Assembly (NCBI GenBank): GCA_030550225.1
Contig: JAUQPV010000142.1
Span: 1-6,568 of the forward strand
Reading direction: 5' to 3'
Source: Acidobacteriota bacterium
GTDB lineage: Bacteria; Acidobacteriota; HRBIN11
Length of the DNA stretch: 6,568 nucleotides
The position numbers and the translations under genes are program-made. Below the pieces are notes generated by a model. The model was not told where the DNA came from, made no database searches, and saw only the letters and a program-made list of their open reading frames with translations. Below are positions 1-5,593 of the stretch, piece after piece. How positions within the stretch are numbered: position 1 is the stretch's first letter; each line of letters begins with the position of its first letter.

Positions 1-751
1 ACCGCTCGGGAAAGTCCGGCGGGAGCGTGTCCGGATACAAGTACAGGAGCCGAATCCACCGGAGGTCTTCCAGGCCGTGGAGAGCCTCCAGGAGACGGAG
101 CAAGCCGTCTTTCAGGCCGATGTCCAGACCGTAGTAAGTCGTATCCTGCGAGATCAGGATGAGCTCTCGCACGCCCTGCTCGACCCACTGGCGGGCTTCC
201 TCGAGGATCGAATCCAGCGAGCGGCTCCGATACTTGCCCCGGATGCGAGGAATCGCGCAGAAGCTACACGTATGATTGCACCCCTCGGCGATCTTGAGGT
301 AGGCGTAATGCCGGGGGGTCGTCCGAAGACGGGGGACCTGCAGGTCGTAGACCCAACGGGGCCGTTCGGACGATACCCGGTCCCCCCGGTAACGGTCGTC
401 CAGGCAGGCCTCGACGACTCGTTCGACGTCGTCGATCCCGAGCCAGACGTCGACCTCCGGTAGGGCCTCGGCGAGCTCCCGGTGATACCGCTGAGCCAGA
501 CACCCGGTGACGACCAACTTCCGGCAGGTCCCCGCTTCCTTGTAGCGGGCCATCTCCAGGATCGTGTCGACACTCTCCTTCTTCGCCGGCTCGATGAAAC
601 CGCACGTGTTGACGACCAAAACGTCCGCCTGGCCGGGGTCTGACGTGAGCTCGGCGCCCGCTTGCCGGAGGGCCCCCAGCATGGCCTCGGAATCGACCAA
701 ATTCTTGGCACACCCTAAGCTGATGAGTCCGACCCGAACCGGACGTTCCAT
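1..751 (-). CDS. rimO: RimO, ribosomal protein S12 methylthiotransferase (5' part; continues past the window edge)
   Basis: RimO is a cytoplasmic radical-SAM enzyme that adds a methylthio group to an aspartate of ribosomal protein S12. The visible 250 residues start MERPVRVGLISLGCAKNLVD. The N-terminal UPF0004/MTTase domain carries its three cluster cysteines at C14 (LGCAKNLVDSE), C50 (NTCGFIEPAKKES) and C84 (TGC). The radical-SAM domain begins near residue 148 with C158, C162 and C165 in EGCNHTCSFCAIPRIRGKYR. LISQDTTYYG follows at 198-207. The LGCAKNLVDSE and FIEPAKKES signatures favour RimO over MiaB or MtaB. The family is usually about 430-450 residues, so the rest of the radical-SAM barrel and the TRAM domain lie outside the window. 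The ATG at 751 is chosen because the family begins just before its first cysteine motif; a weak G-rich ribosome-binding stretch (GGGGGTGG) lies just upstream. No frameshift or missing catalytic cysteine is seen. Confidence 0.96.
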   Translation of the reverse strand, partial: MERPVRVGLISLGCAKNLVDSEAMLGALRQAGAELTSDPGQADVLVVNTCGFIEPAKKESVDTILEMARYKEAGTCRKLVVTGCLAQRYHRELAEALPEVDVWLGIDDVERVVEACLDDRYRGDRVSSERPRWVYDLQVPRLRTTPRHYAYLKIAEGCNHTCSFCAIPRIRGKYRSRSLDSILEEARQWVEQGVRELILISQDTTYYGLDIGLKDGLLRLLEALHGLEDLRWIRLLYLYPDTLPPDFPER

Positions 752-824
752 CGCCACCCCCGACGTGCGGTGCTCGGCCTCGTGAGCAACCCAAACCCTT
801 GTCCTTTGGGGTCACCTCTCGGGT

Positions 825-833
825 ATTGTAACA
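825..833 (-). promoter_or_regulatory. Possible extended -10 promoter for rimO
   Basis: On the minus strand the string TGTTACAAT has the extended -10 form (TG, one base, then TACAAT, five of six matches to TATAAT). It would start transcription near 818 and give rimO a leader of about 67 nt. No good -35 hexamer is present at 16-18 bp, which extended -10 promoters tolerate. Support is sequence resemblance only. Confidence 0.35.
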
Positions 834-906
834 TAGCCGTTCGGTTCGTGAAAACCCGCACGGATTCGGCTTTTTCGACCCTTCGGGAGGGCGATTTTCC
901 AAGCAT

Positions 907-1018
907 CGTGACGTCGTAATGTCGTGACGACGGGACGGAGTTTAGAAAGAAGCCGTCACCGGGGCGAACCGCCTGGGCTCGGCCTCGTCACGTCGTTACG
1001 CCGTCACGCCATCACGTA
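907..1018. repeat. Octamer-repeat arrays forming a long imperfect inverted repeat
   Basis: The right arm (987-1018) is four consecutive 8-bp units: CGTCACGT, CGTTACGC, CGTCACGC, CATCACGT. The left arm (907-930) reads on the other strand as three units of the same type (CGTCACGA, CATTACGA, CGTCACGA). Arms 907-930 and 985-1008 pair at 21 of 24 positions, with about 54 bp between them. The element lies between the propeller gene and rimO, upstream of rimO on the minus strand. Degenerate heptamer or octamer arrays are known in bacteria (for example the STRR repeats of cyanobacteria); no function can be read from the sequence. Confidence 0.7.
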
Positions 1019-1020
1019 GC

Positions 1021-1091
1021 TTGAAAAACCGTGTTTCCCAGACGATGGAAAAGGCCGTCCCGACGCCATTCTCCCGGGCCGAACGACTCTG
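1021..1091. repeat. Dispersed repeat, copy A
   Basis: Positions 1043-1091 match 5095-5143 at 41 of 49 bases in the same orientation and without gaps. Weaker similarity extends left to a shared TTGAAA (1021 and 5078) with a gap of about 5 bases. The core holds the dyad CGTCCCGACG (1056-1065), whose counterpart in the other copy is CGTTCCAACG, so both differences preserve the symmetry. The repeat lies between the propeller stop and the rimO start. It may be a regulatory or mobile intergenic element; no transposase is present. Confidence 0.7.
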
Positions 1092-1121
1092 ACAAAGTAG
1101 CCGTTACCTACCATCTCCATC

Positions 1122-1145
1122 GCCCTACTGCCTTACTGCCCTTTT
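1122..1145. repeat. Short octamer tandem repeat abutting the propeller stop codon
   Basis: Three consecutive 8-bp units, GCCCTACT, GCCTTACT and GCCCTTTT, run directly into the stop codon of the minus-strand propeller gene. The unit differs from the CGTCACG-type octamers at 907-1018 but shares the 8-bp period. No U-tract hairpin terminator is seen here. Confidence 0.5.
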
Positions 1146-2263
1146 TACGGCAGGTCCAGACTCCCATACGCCTTCGGGTACGTCACGATACCCCACGGTA
1201 GGCGGAAGCCCTTCAGGACCTTCACGACCTCGTATGTAGCGGCGTCGATGACGTATACAGCGTCCGAACGCCCGCAAGCCACGAGGATCTTCGCATCGTC
1301 CGGCGTAAACGTAAAGTGCCAGCACCGGGCCCCGACAGGAATCTCCCGTTGGAGCTCCAAGGTCCTCGCGTCGTAAACCTGGAGCTTTTGGTCCCGGGCG
1401 GCGGCTACGAATAAGCGATGGCCCGAACGGTCAAAGGCGACGCCATAAGGGCCCCGGCCGACCGGTAGGGTCCGCACGACCTCCAGGTCGGCATTCAGGA
1501 CGACCAGTGTGTTGGAGGCCTCCATCGTCACGACGTACGTCTTCCCGTCCGGCGAGGGCTTGACGCCCCGGGGCCGGACCCCGTAAGGCGAAAGGTCCGT
1601 CCGCCGGAGCAGACGCCCCGTTTCGACGTCGTAGGCCGAGACAGCATCTTCTCCCTCGTTGGTCACGACGAGCTGGCGGCCGTCCAGCGAAAAGGTGAGA
1701 CCCTCCGTCTCGACGCCTCCCAGGAAGGCCCGACCGACCTTCCAGTCGCCGACCTCGATGGCCACGACCCGAGACGGCGGCAGGGCCGCCGGGCCGGCCT
1801 CTTCCTTCTCTTCACGCTCTTCCGAGTTGCCCGCCGCCTTCGGGGGTCCGCCCTCGGCCCCGGGCTCGTGGGACGTGAAGACCCACTGCCCGCTGGGGTG
1901 GAGCTTCAAGAACTCCGGGTTCGTCCCGATCGGCACACGAACCACGACCGTCCCCGTCCGCGTGTCGAGGACCGACACGTCGGCCGTCTGCTTATTAGCC
2001 GTCAGGACGTACCGACCGTCAGCCGTCACGACGATCCCCCGGGGACCCACGCCCCCGACCGGAATCTCCCGGATGACCTCCAGCCGGGTCAGGTCGATGA
2101 CGCTGACGCCGCCCTGCTCATTCGAGACGTAAGCTACGTTACGGGGGACTGCGCCCGACGGGACACCCTCTGGACCTTCCGGCTTCGGCCAGCCTCCCCC
2201 GAGGGAAAGACTCCCAAAGCCTACACTGAGGGATAGGAAACAACAAAGCGCTTTCCACGACAT
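1145..2263 (-). CDS. Exported YVTN-type beta-propeller protein
   Basis: This 372-residue protein is made almost entirely of ~40-residue YVTN/YncE-type beta-propeller repeats. Recurrent signatures are AYVSNEQGGVSVIDLTRLEV (44-63), DGRYVLTANK (82-91), DGRQLVVTNE (194-203), DGKTYVVTME (239-248), GHRLFVAAAR (281-290) and ILVACGRSDAVYVID (326-340), enough for about seven blades. The N-terminus (MSWKALCCFLSLSVGFGSLS) is a short hydrophobic signal peptide; no standard lipobox follows. The ATG at 2263 is chosen for GGAGG seven bases upstream and the signal peptide. The frame stays open upstream to 2545, but that part is not protein-like. A GTG at 2302 would give a more basic N-terminus but lacks a well-placed ribosome-binding site. 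A charged low-complexity insertion (about 134-165, with EEREEKEE) interrupts the second or third blade. It resembles PQQ-catabolism-associated propellers and, in context, receptor-partner propellers; the ligand is unknown. It lies 355 bp downstream of the receptor gene. Confidence 0.88.
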   Translation of the reverse strand: MSWKALCCFLSLSVGFGSLSLGGGWPKPEGPEGVPSGAVPRNVAYVSNEQGGVSVIDLTRLEVIREIPVGGVGPRGIVVTADGRYVLTANKQTADVSVLDTRTGTVVVRVPIGTNPEFLKLHPSGQWVFTSHEPGAEGGPPKAAGNSEEREEKEEAGPAALPPSRVVAIEVGDWKVGRAFLGGVETEGLTFSLDGRQLVVTNEGEDAVSAYDVETGRLLRRTDLSPYGVRPRGVKPSPDGKTYVVTMEASNTLVVLNADLEVVRTLPVGRGPYGVAFDRSGHRLFVAAARDQKLQVYDARTLELQREIPVGARCWHFTFTPDDAKILVACGRSDAVYVIDAATYEVVKVLKGFRLPWGIVTYPKAYGSLDLP

Positions 2264-2316
2264 GGAGGACCTCCATCCCTTGCGGACAGTTTTCCGCGCC
2301 ACCCACTGTAGACAGT
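2264..2316 (-). promoter_or_regulatory. Leader of the propeller gene: palindromic ribosome-binding site, hairpin and a 12-bp dyad
   Basis: Just before the ATG the minus strand reads GGAGGTCCTCC (2274-2264), so the Shine-Dalgarno GGAGG is followed one base later by its own complement. Upstream is a hairpin with arms GCGGA/TCCGC and a 6-nt loop (2282-2297). Further up is the perfect dyad ACTGT-AG-ACAGT (2305-2316). The dyad could be a repressor site; its 2-bp spacer is too short for the LexA form CTGT-N8-ACAG. No convincing promoter hexamers were found in the gap, so cotranscription with the upstream receptor gene is likely. Confidence 0.35.
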
Positions 2317-2352
2317 CCCCTCCTTGCTCCAGGACACCCGCCTCATTCCTTT

Positions 2353-2443
2353 GGTCGGGCTCAACCATCCCGACCGGTTCCTGAGGCCGACGCCCCCATC
2401 CCGGCCGGTTCTCTAAGGTTAACCCCGCGATAACTTCCGGTTC
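2353..2443. repeat. Phased direct repeats with a ~31-bp period
   Basis: CCATCCCGACCGGTTC (2365-2380) and CCATCCCGGCCGGTTC (2396-2411) are near-identical 16-mers exactly 31 bp apart. A third, degenerate copy (11 of 16 matches, ending CCGGTTC) follows 32 bp later at 2428-2443. The first copy also forms a 7-bp stem, GGTCGGG/CCCGACC (2353-2375, 9-nt loop). A GGTTAACC palindrome sits at 2417-2424. The spacing of about three helical turns would put repeated sites on one face of the DNA. The region lies between the receptor and propeller genes. Confidence 0.55.
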
Positions 2444-2453
2444 TGGGAGAATG

Positions 2454-2569
2454 ACACCGCCATGACTGGCGGTGTTGGGATGGGATAGACGCCGCCGGTT
2501 ATGGCGGCGTTCCGAATGGTCGATCCCCCACCGACCCATCTGCATGACGGGCGGCGCCGGGACGGCGCC
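2454..2569. repeat. Three GC-rich hairpins between the receptor and propeller genes
   Basis: Hairpin 1 is ACACCGCC/GGCGGTGT with a 6-nt loop (2454-2475). Hairpin 2 is ACGCCGCC/GGCGGCGT with a 6-nt loop (2489-2510). Hairpin 3 is GGCGCCG/CGGCGCC with a 3-nt loop (2553-2569). Hairpins 1 and 2 share stem length, loop length and outer sequence, with the differing base pair changed on both sides. None is followed by a T-run on either strand, so they are not classic intrinsic terminators. They could slow transcription, stabilise the receptor mRNA 3' end, or belong to a repeat element. Confidence 0.6.
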
Positions 2570-2618
2570 CGGCGTTCCAAGAGATCAGTCACGCCCTGAC
2601 CATTACCCTTCTTTTCTT

Positions 2619-4973
2619 TTACATCTGTACGTGCAGGCCCGCCCGCACGACCCGGGGCGTCCCCAGGGTGACGAGCCCGTCCGCCGTCCGGCCCGCTTCG
2701 ACACGGGTGTTCAACAGGTTTTCGGCCGACACGTATAGCTCCACGCCCCGAACGATCTTACGCCGGACGCTGGCGTCCACCAACCACACGGGTCGGAGCC
2801 TCAGGGTGTTCAGGTCATCCTCGAACCGACTCGACTCGTACCAGACCTGAACGGCGGCAGTGAAGATCTGCGGATGCTGATACTGAACCCGAAATACGGC
2901 CGTATGACTCGGGCCTTGGGCGATTCGCTTGTCGATGAGCTCCGGCGCCGGGCTCTTCCGAATCCGGGCATCGTTCCAGAGATAGCCCACATGGGTTTGC
3001 AAGTATTTGCCGAATCGAAACGTGTTCATCCACTCCAGGCCCACGACCCGCGTCAGGTCGATATTCCGCCGCTGGCGGCAGACGCCACCGGCTGGGACAA
3101 AGCCACATATGCTGGGCCACGCGGAACGCTCAAGGACCGTCACGTTCGAGATAACGTCATGGACTTGATACCAGAAGGCCGTGACCGAACCCTGCCAGAA
3201 GTCACCGGCCCGCAGGTCCGCCCCCAGCTCCCAGGCTTGCAGGGACTCCGGCTTGAGGTCCGGATTGGCGGCCGTGACGACGTTCCGGACCTGGAAGGGC
3301 CGGTACAGTTCGTTGAGCGTCGGTGCCCGGAAGCCTTGACTGAACTGGAATCGCAGGTCCGCCCAGGGACGGGCCCGCCAGCGGAGGCCCAACGTCGGAC
3401 TGAAGGCCACACGACGACGATCCTCATAGCGATCGTCCCGTAAGACGGCATCTGTCGTGAGGTCCCGCTCGACCCGCATCCCCTGAAACAGGCCCCAGGC
3501 GTCCACGCGGGCCCCGACCTGAACATATAGGTTCGACACCGGCTGGAACAGGCGGTTCAAGTACAAGCCGACAAAGGCCTGCCGGCCTCCGGCGAATCGG
3601 CGACGGGTAAACCGGGTCGCGACCCACCGGTAGTCCTCCCGGGTCTCTCCCCAAATGTACTTGACGTCAAGACCCGCCGACCATTGGGCCCCCGAGGGTT
3701 GCGGCCGGGCCCACTGGATGTGAAAGCCCCCCATCACGGACGGGACGTCATACTGATCCAGCGAAGGCGTCTCCTGCGTGCGAGTCGAGTTAACCGAGCT
3801 AAACGTGCTCCGGAAGGTCTGGGACTGCCAGAACCCCGCGACCTCCCAAAAGTCCCCGCCGGTCGTGAACCAACGTGTCCCCAGGCCCGTCATCCAAAGG
3901 TCCGTCGAGTTCTCCGTATACGGCGTCCCGTTACTTCGTCGTTCCGAGAAGACATTCCCCGCCCAAAAGAGCTGGCGGCGGCTCGAGACATCCCAAGTCA
4001 CCCGACCCAGTAAGGACCCCAGGCGGGAGAAGGCACGAATGTCGATGGGTCCCCGTTGTTCCGGAGACAAAAGATAATGGCCATCCGTCCGAAAGTACCG
4101 GCCGGCCATCAGCAGACTCAGGGTCCCATACCGATGACGCCAGGTCGTGTCCGCATCCATCGTGCCGAGCCCGCCGCCCTGCAGGTCGACCTGAAACTCC
4201 CGAAGCCCGACAGCCTCCGTTCGGAAGTGAAGGGCACCCTCCATCCCCGCATTGCCCCAGGCGGTCGAGACAGGGCTCTTGATGACCTCGACTTGCCGGA
4301 GAGCCGACCGGGGGACCCGGTTCCAGTAAATGCCACCCCCAAAGGAGTCATTGATGGGTACACCGTCCAAGAGGACTAACGCCCGACTGGCACCACTGGG
4401 CCATGCCCCCCGAAGTCTCATGCCTTGGGCCGTCGGATGAGAAGCCATCACACCGCTGGACCGCCGGAACAGGCTAAAACCCGGCACCTGTCGCAGGCTC
4501 TCGACGACCAATAGTTGCGGACCCACCATCAGGTCCGACCGGGAGACGACCTGGACCGTGGCGGCCAGCTTCTCGGGTGACGTATTCAGACGGCTCGGCG
4601 TGACGACGACGACTGCCTCGGCACCGACGTAGAGCGTGACGTCGACCGACGTCGGCGCATCCGAACGCACAGCCACGCTTTCGACGACGGCGGGGAGGAA
4701 GCCCTCCAAGACACACCGCAGACGGTAGCCCTCCCCCGGCGGCAAACCCTCGATCCGATAGCGCCCCTGCGCATCCGTCGTGACGACTCGGCGAACCCCC
4801 TGCGGACCCGTCAGCTCGACGAGGACACCGGGCAGGGGATGCCCATCGACGTCCCGCACGGTCCCGACGACCGAAGCCGCCGCCTGACCCCAGGCGGGCA
4901 GGGTCCCCCCCAGCCCCAAGACCAGGACCAGAATACCGTAGAGAGGACGAATAGCCCAACGATTCCGTGCCAT
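2619..4973 (-). CDS. TonB-dependent outer-membrane receptor with N-terminal carboxypeptidase-regulatory-like domain
   Basis: This 784-residue protein has the full TonB-dependent transporter layout, so it should import a scarce ligand across the outer membrane using TonB-ExbBD energy. A signal peptide ends near residue 30 (LVLVLGLGGTLPAWGQ). A carboxypeptidase-regulatory-like beta-sandwich covers about 34-115 (SVVGTVRDVDGHPLPGVLVE). The plug covers about 120-253, starting VVVVTPSRLN, with ALVLLDGVPINDSFGGG (198-214) and VEVIKSP...WGNAGMEGALHF (228-250). The barrel fills the rest, with the family motifs GFRAPTLNELYRP (547-559), NPDLKPESLQAWELG (570-584) and SAENLLNTR (749-757). The ATG at 4973 is preferred over one at 5066 because GGGAGG lies seven bases upstream and the signal peptide starts there. 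The protein ends GLHVQM, lacking the usual terminal aromatic residue. Substrate is not readable from the sequence; the propeller neighbour and B12 enzyme suggest cobalamin as a hypothesis only. Confidence 0.95.
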   Translation of the reverse strand: MARNRWAIRPLYGILVLVLGLGGTLPAWGQAAASVVGTVRDVDGHPLPGVLVELTGPQGVRRVVTTDAQGRYRIEGLPPGEGYRLRCVLEGFLPAVVESVAVRSDAPTSVDVTLYVGAEAVVVVTPSRLNTSPEKLAATVQVVSRSDLMVGPQLLVVESLRQVPGFSLFRRSSGVMASHPTAQGMRLRGAWPSGASRALVLLDGVPINDSFGGGIYWNRVPRSALRQVEVIKSPVSTAWGNAGMEGALHFRTEAVGLREFQVDLQGGGLGTMDADTTWRHRYGTLSLLMAGRYFRTDGHYLLSPEQRGPIDIRAFSRLGSLLGRVTWDVSSRRQLFWAGNVFSERRSNGTPYTENSTDLWMTGLGTRWFTTGGDFWEVAGFWQSQTFRSTFSSVNSTRTQETPSLDQYDVPSVMGGFHIQWARPQPSGAQWSAGLDVKYIWGETREDYRWVATRFTRRRFAGGRQAFVGLYLNRLFQPVSNLYVQVGARVDAWGLFQGMRVERDLTTDAVLRDDRYEDRRRVAFSPTLGLRWRARPWADLRFQFSQGFRAPTLNELYRPFQVRNVVTAANPDLKPESLQAWELGADLRAGDFWQGSVTAFWYQVHDVISNVTVLERSAWPSICGFVPAGGVCRQRRNIDLTRVVGLEWMNTFRFGKYLQTHVGYLWNDARIRKSPAPELIDKRIAQGPSHTAVFRVQYQHPQIFTAAVQVWYESSRFEDDLNTLRLRPVWLVDASVRRKIVRGVELYVSAENLLNTRVEAGRTADGLVTLGTPRVVRAGLHVQM

Positions 4974-5075
4974 CTTGGAACCTCCCGTGTATGATTGTTG
5001 GGTGTTCGGGTAGCAGGGCCCAAGGATTGGCTCATGAAGGATAATCCCGACCTGCCGACTATCCATCTGCCGGAT

Positions 5076-5104
5076 ATTTGAAATGTTGCTCAGCCGATGG
5101 CCAA
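5076..5104 (-). promoter_or_regulatory. Weak candidate promoter for the receptor gene
   Basis: On the minus strand TTGGCC (5104-5099) and TCAAAT (5081-5076) are separated by exactly 17 bp, each a partial sigma-70 match. Transcription would start near 5069 and give a leader of about 96 nt. The elements lie inside copy B of the dispersed repeat; copy A does not keep them, which lowers confidence. Confidence 0.22.
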
Positions 5105-5143
5105 GGCCGTTCCAACGCCATTCTCCCGAACCGAGCGACTGTG
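5078..5143. repeat. Dispersed repeat, copy B
   Basis: This is the partner of the repeat at 1021-1091. The best-aligned part is 5095-5143 (41 of 49 bases identical to 1043-1091, ungapped), including the identical run ACGCCATTCTCCCG. It contains the dyad CGTTCCAACG (5108-5117). It lies about 105 bp upstream of the receptor start, and its orientation relative to the minus-strand genes is the same as copy A. Confidence 0.7.
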
Positions 5144-5196
5144 TTCAGGAAGGTGACGAGACGACGAAGAGTCAGTGCTCCGGGGCGGGAGGTATT

Positions 5197-5238
5197 ATGA
5201 GCAAAAGACGTGCCGAACCGTTGAAAGCTTTATCCTAA
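5197..5238 (+). CDS. Possible 13-codon mini-ORF (leader peptide candidate)
   Basis: An ATG with a strong Shine-Dalgarno (GGGAGG at 5187-5192, 4-nt spacer) opens a frame reading MSKRRAEPLKALS and then TAA. It is on the same strand as nrdJ but about 950 bp upstream, and divergent from the receptor gene. The peptide matches no leader I recognise, and a chance ribosome-binding site next to an ATG is quite possible. Confidence 0.12.
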   Translation: MSKRRAEPLKALS

Positions 5239-5270
5239 GCGAATGGGTCCGTCTCCTTTGGACTTCAAAA

Positions 5271-5304
5271 ATGGGCGATTTGACCCAATGGGCGATTTGA
5301 CCCA
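5271..5304. repeat. Perfect 17-bp tandem duplication
   Basis: ATGGGCGATTTGACCCA occurs twice back to back with no difference (5271-5287 and 5288-5304). Each unit itself starts TGGG and ends CCCA, so each has a short inverted component. It could be a recent slippage event or a pair of operator half-sites in the divergent intergenic region. Confidence 0.8.
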
Positions 5305-5548
5305 ATCGGAGAGGGGGCACGAGGCCCAGACCTCTCGGGACCGCCCCCGAAGCACTCGCTACGCCCGTAGCTGGGAAGCCGGAAGGAGGAGTGAAACAGC
5401 CACGAAGGGACAGTGGACTTGGCCTGCCCTCCGGAGGCTTTAGGGCGTATATCCGGTGACAGTGACTCGGGGTTTCTGAGACCCGGTCGGCATTCGGAAT
5501 ACAAAGAATAAAACTGATTTACTGGGATACCTTATCGGTTCGACTGCC

Positions 5549-5576
5549 TCGACGTGAAGATTTTTGTTGGTAAAAT
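5549..5576 (+). promoter_or_regulatory. Candidate promoter toward nrdJ
   Basis: TCGACG (5549-5554, four of six -35 matches) and TAAAAT (5571-5576, five of six -10 matches) are 16 bp apart, and the -10 is preceded by TGG, giving the extended form TGGTAAAAT. It lies in the most AT-rich part of the intergenic region. Transcription would begin near 5583, leaving a leader of about 600 nt before nrdJ, which would contain all the structures described downstream. Confidence 0.35.
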
Positions 5577-5593
5577 CTACTATTTGACCGTTA

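Larger units (their letters stand above)
5144..5548. other. Non-coding stretch between divergent genes, without a recognisable gene
   Basis: No open frame here looks like protein: the longer ones have arbitrary composition and no ribosome-binding site. The stretch holds a possible 13-codon mini-ORF (5197-5238), a 17-bp tandem duplication (5271-5304), small stem-loops such as GCTAC/GTAGC near 5358-5371, the palindrome CCTCCGGAGG near 5430, and a short hairpin at 5470-5484. From about 5490 base composition becomes noticeably AT-richer than in the genes. Confidence 0.6.

Noticed and set aside
264..902. Long minus-strand open frames at 154-711 and 264-902 overlapping rimO
   Set aside because: They are out-of-frame shadows of rimO, with arginine/serine/glycine-rich composition and no family motifs; the rimO frame carries all six cluster cysteines.
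2305..2316. LexA/SOS box for ACTGTAGACAGT
   Set aside because: The CTGT and ACAG halves are separated by only two bases instead of eight, and no SOS gene is nearby.
2264..2545. In-frame upstream extension of the propeller gene (94 codons)
   Set aside because: The extension runs through the hairpins and phased repeats, has no protein-like pattern, and would bury the signal peptide; the ATG at 2263 has a well-placed GGAGG.
2454..2569. The three GC-rich hairpins as rho-independent terminators
   Set aside because: No T-run follows any of them on either strand.
2874..4379. Plus-strand open frames inside the receptor gene (for example 2874-3443, 3684-4013, 3875-4282, 4056-4379)
   Set aside because: Antisense shadows of a GC-rich gene whose own frame shows continuous TonB-receptor motifs; none has recognisable domains.
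4974..5066. Upstream ATG of the receptor gene at 5066
   Set aside because: It would put 31 residues ahead of the signal peptide; the ATG at 4973 has GGGAGG at good spacing.
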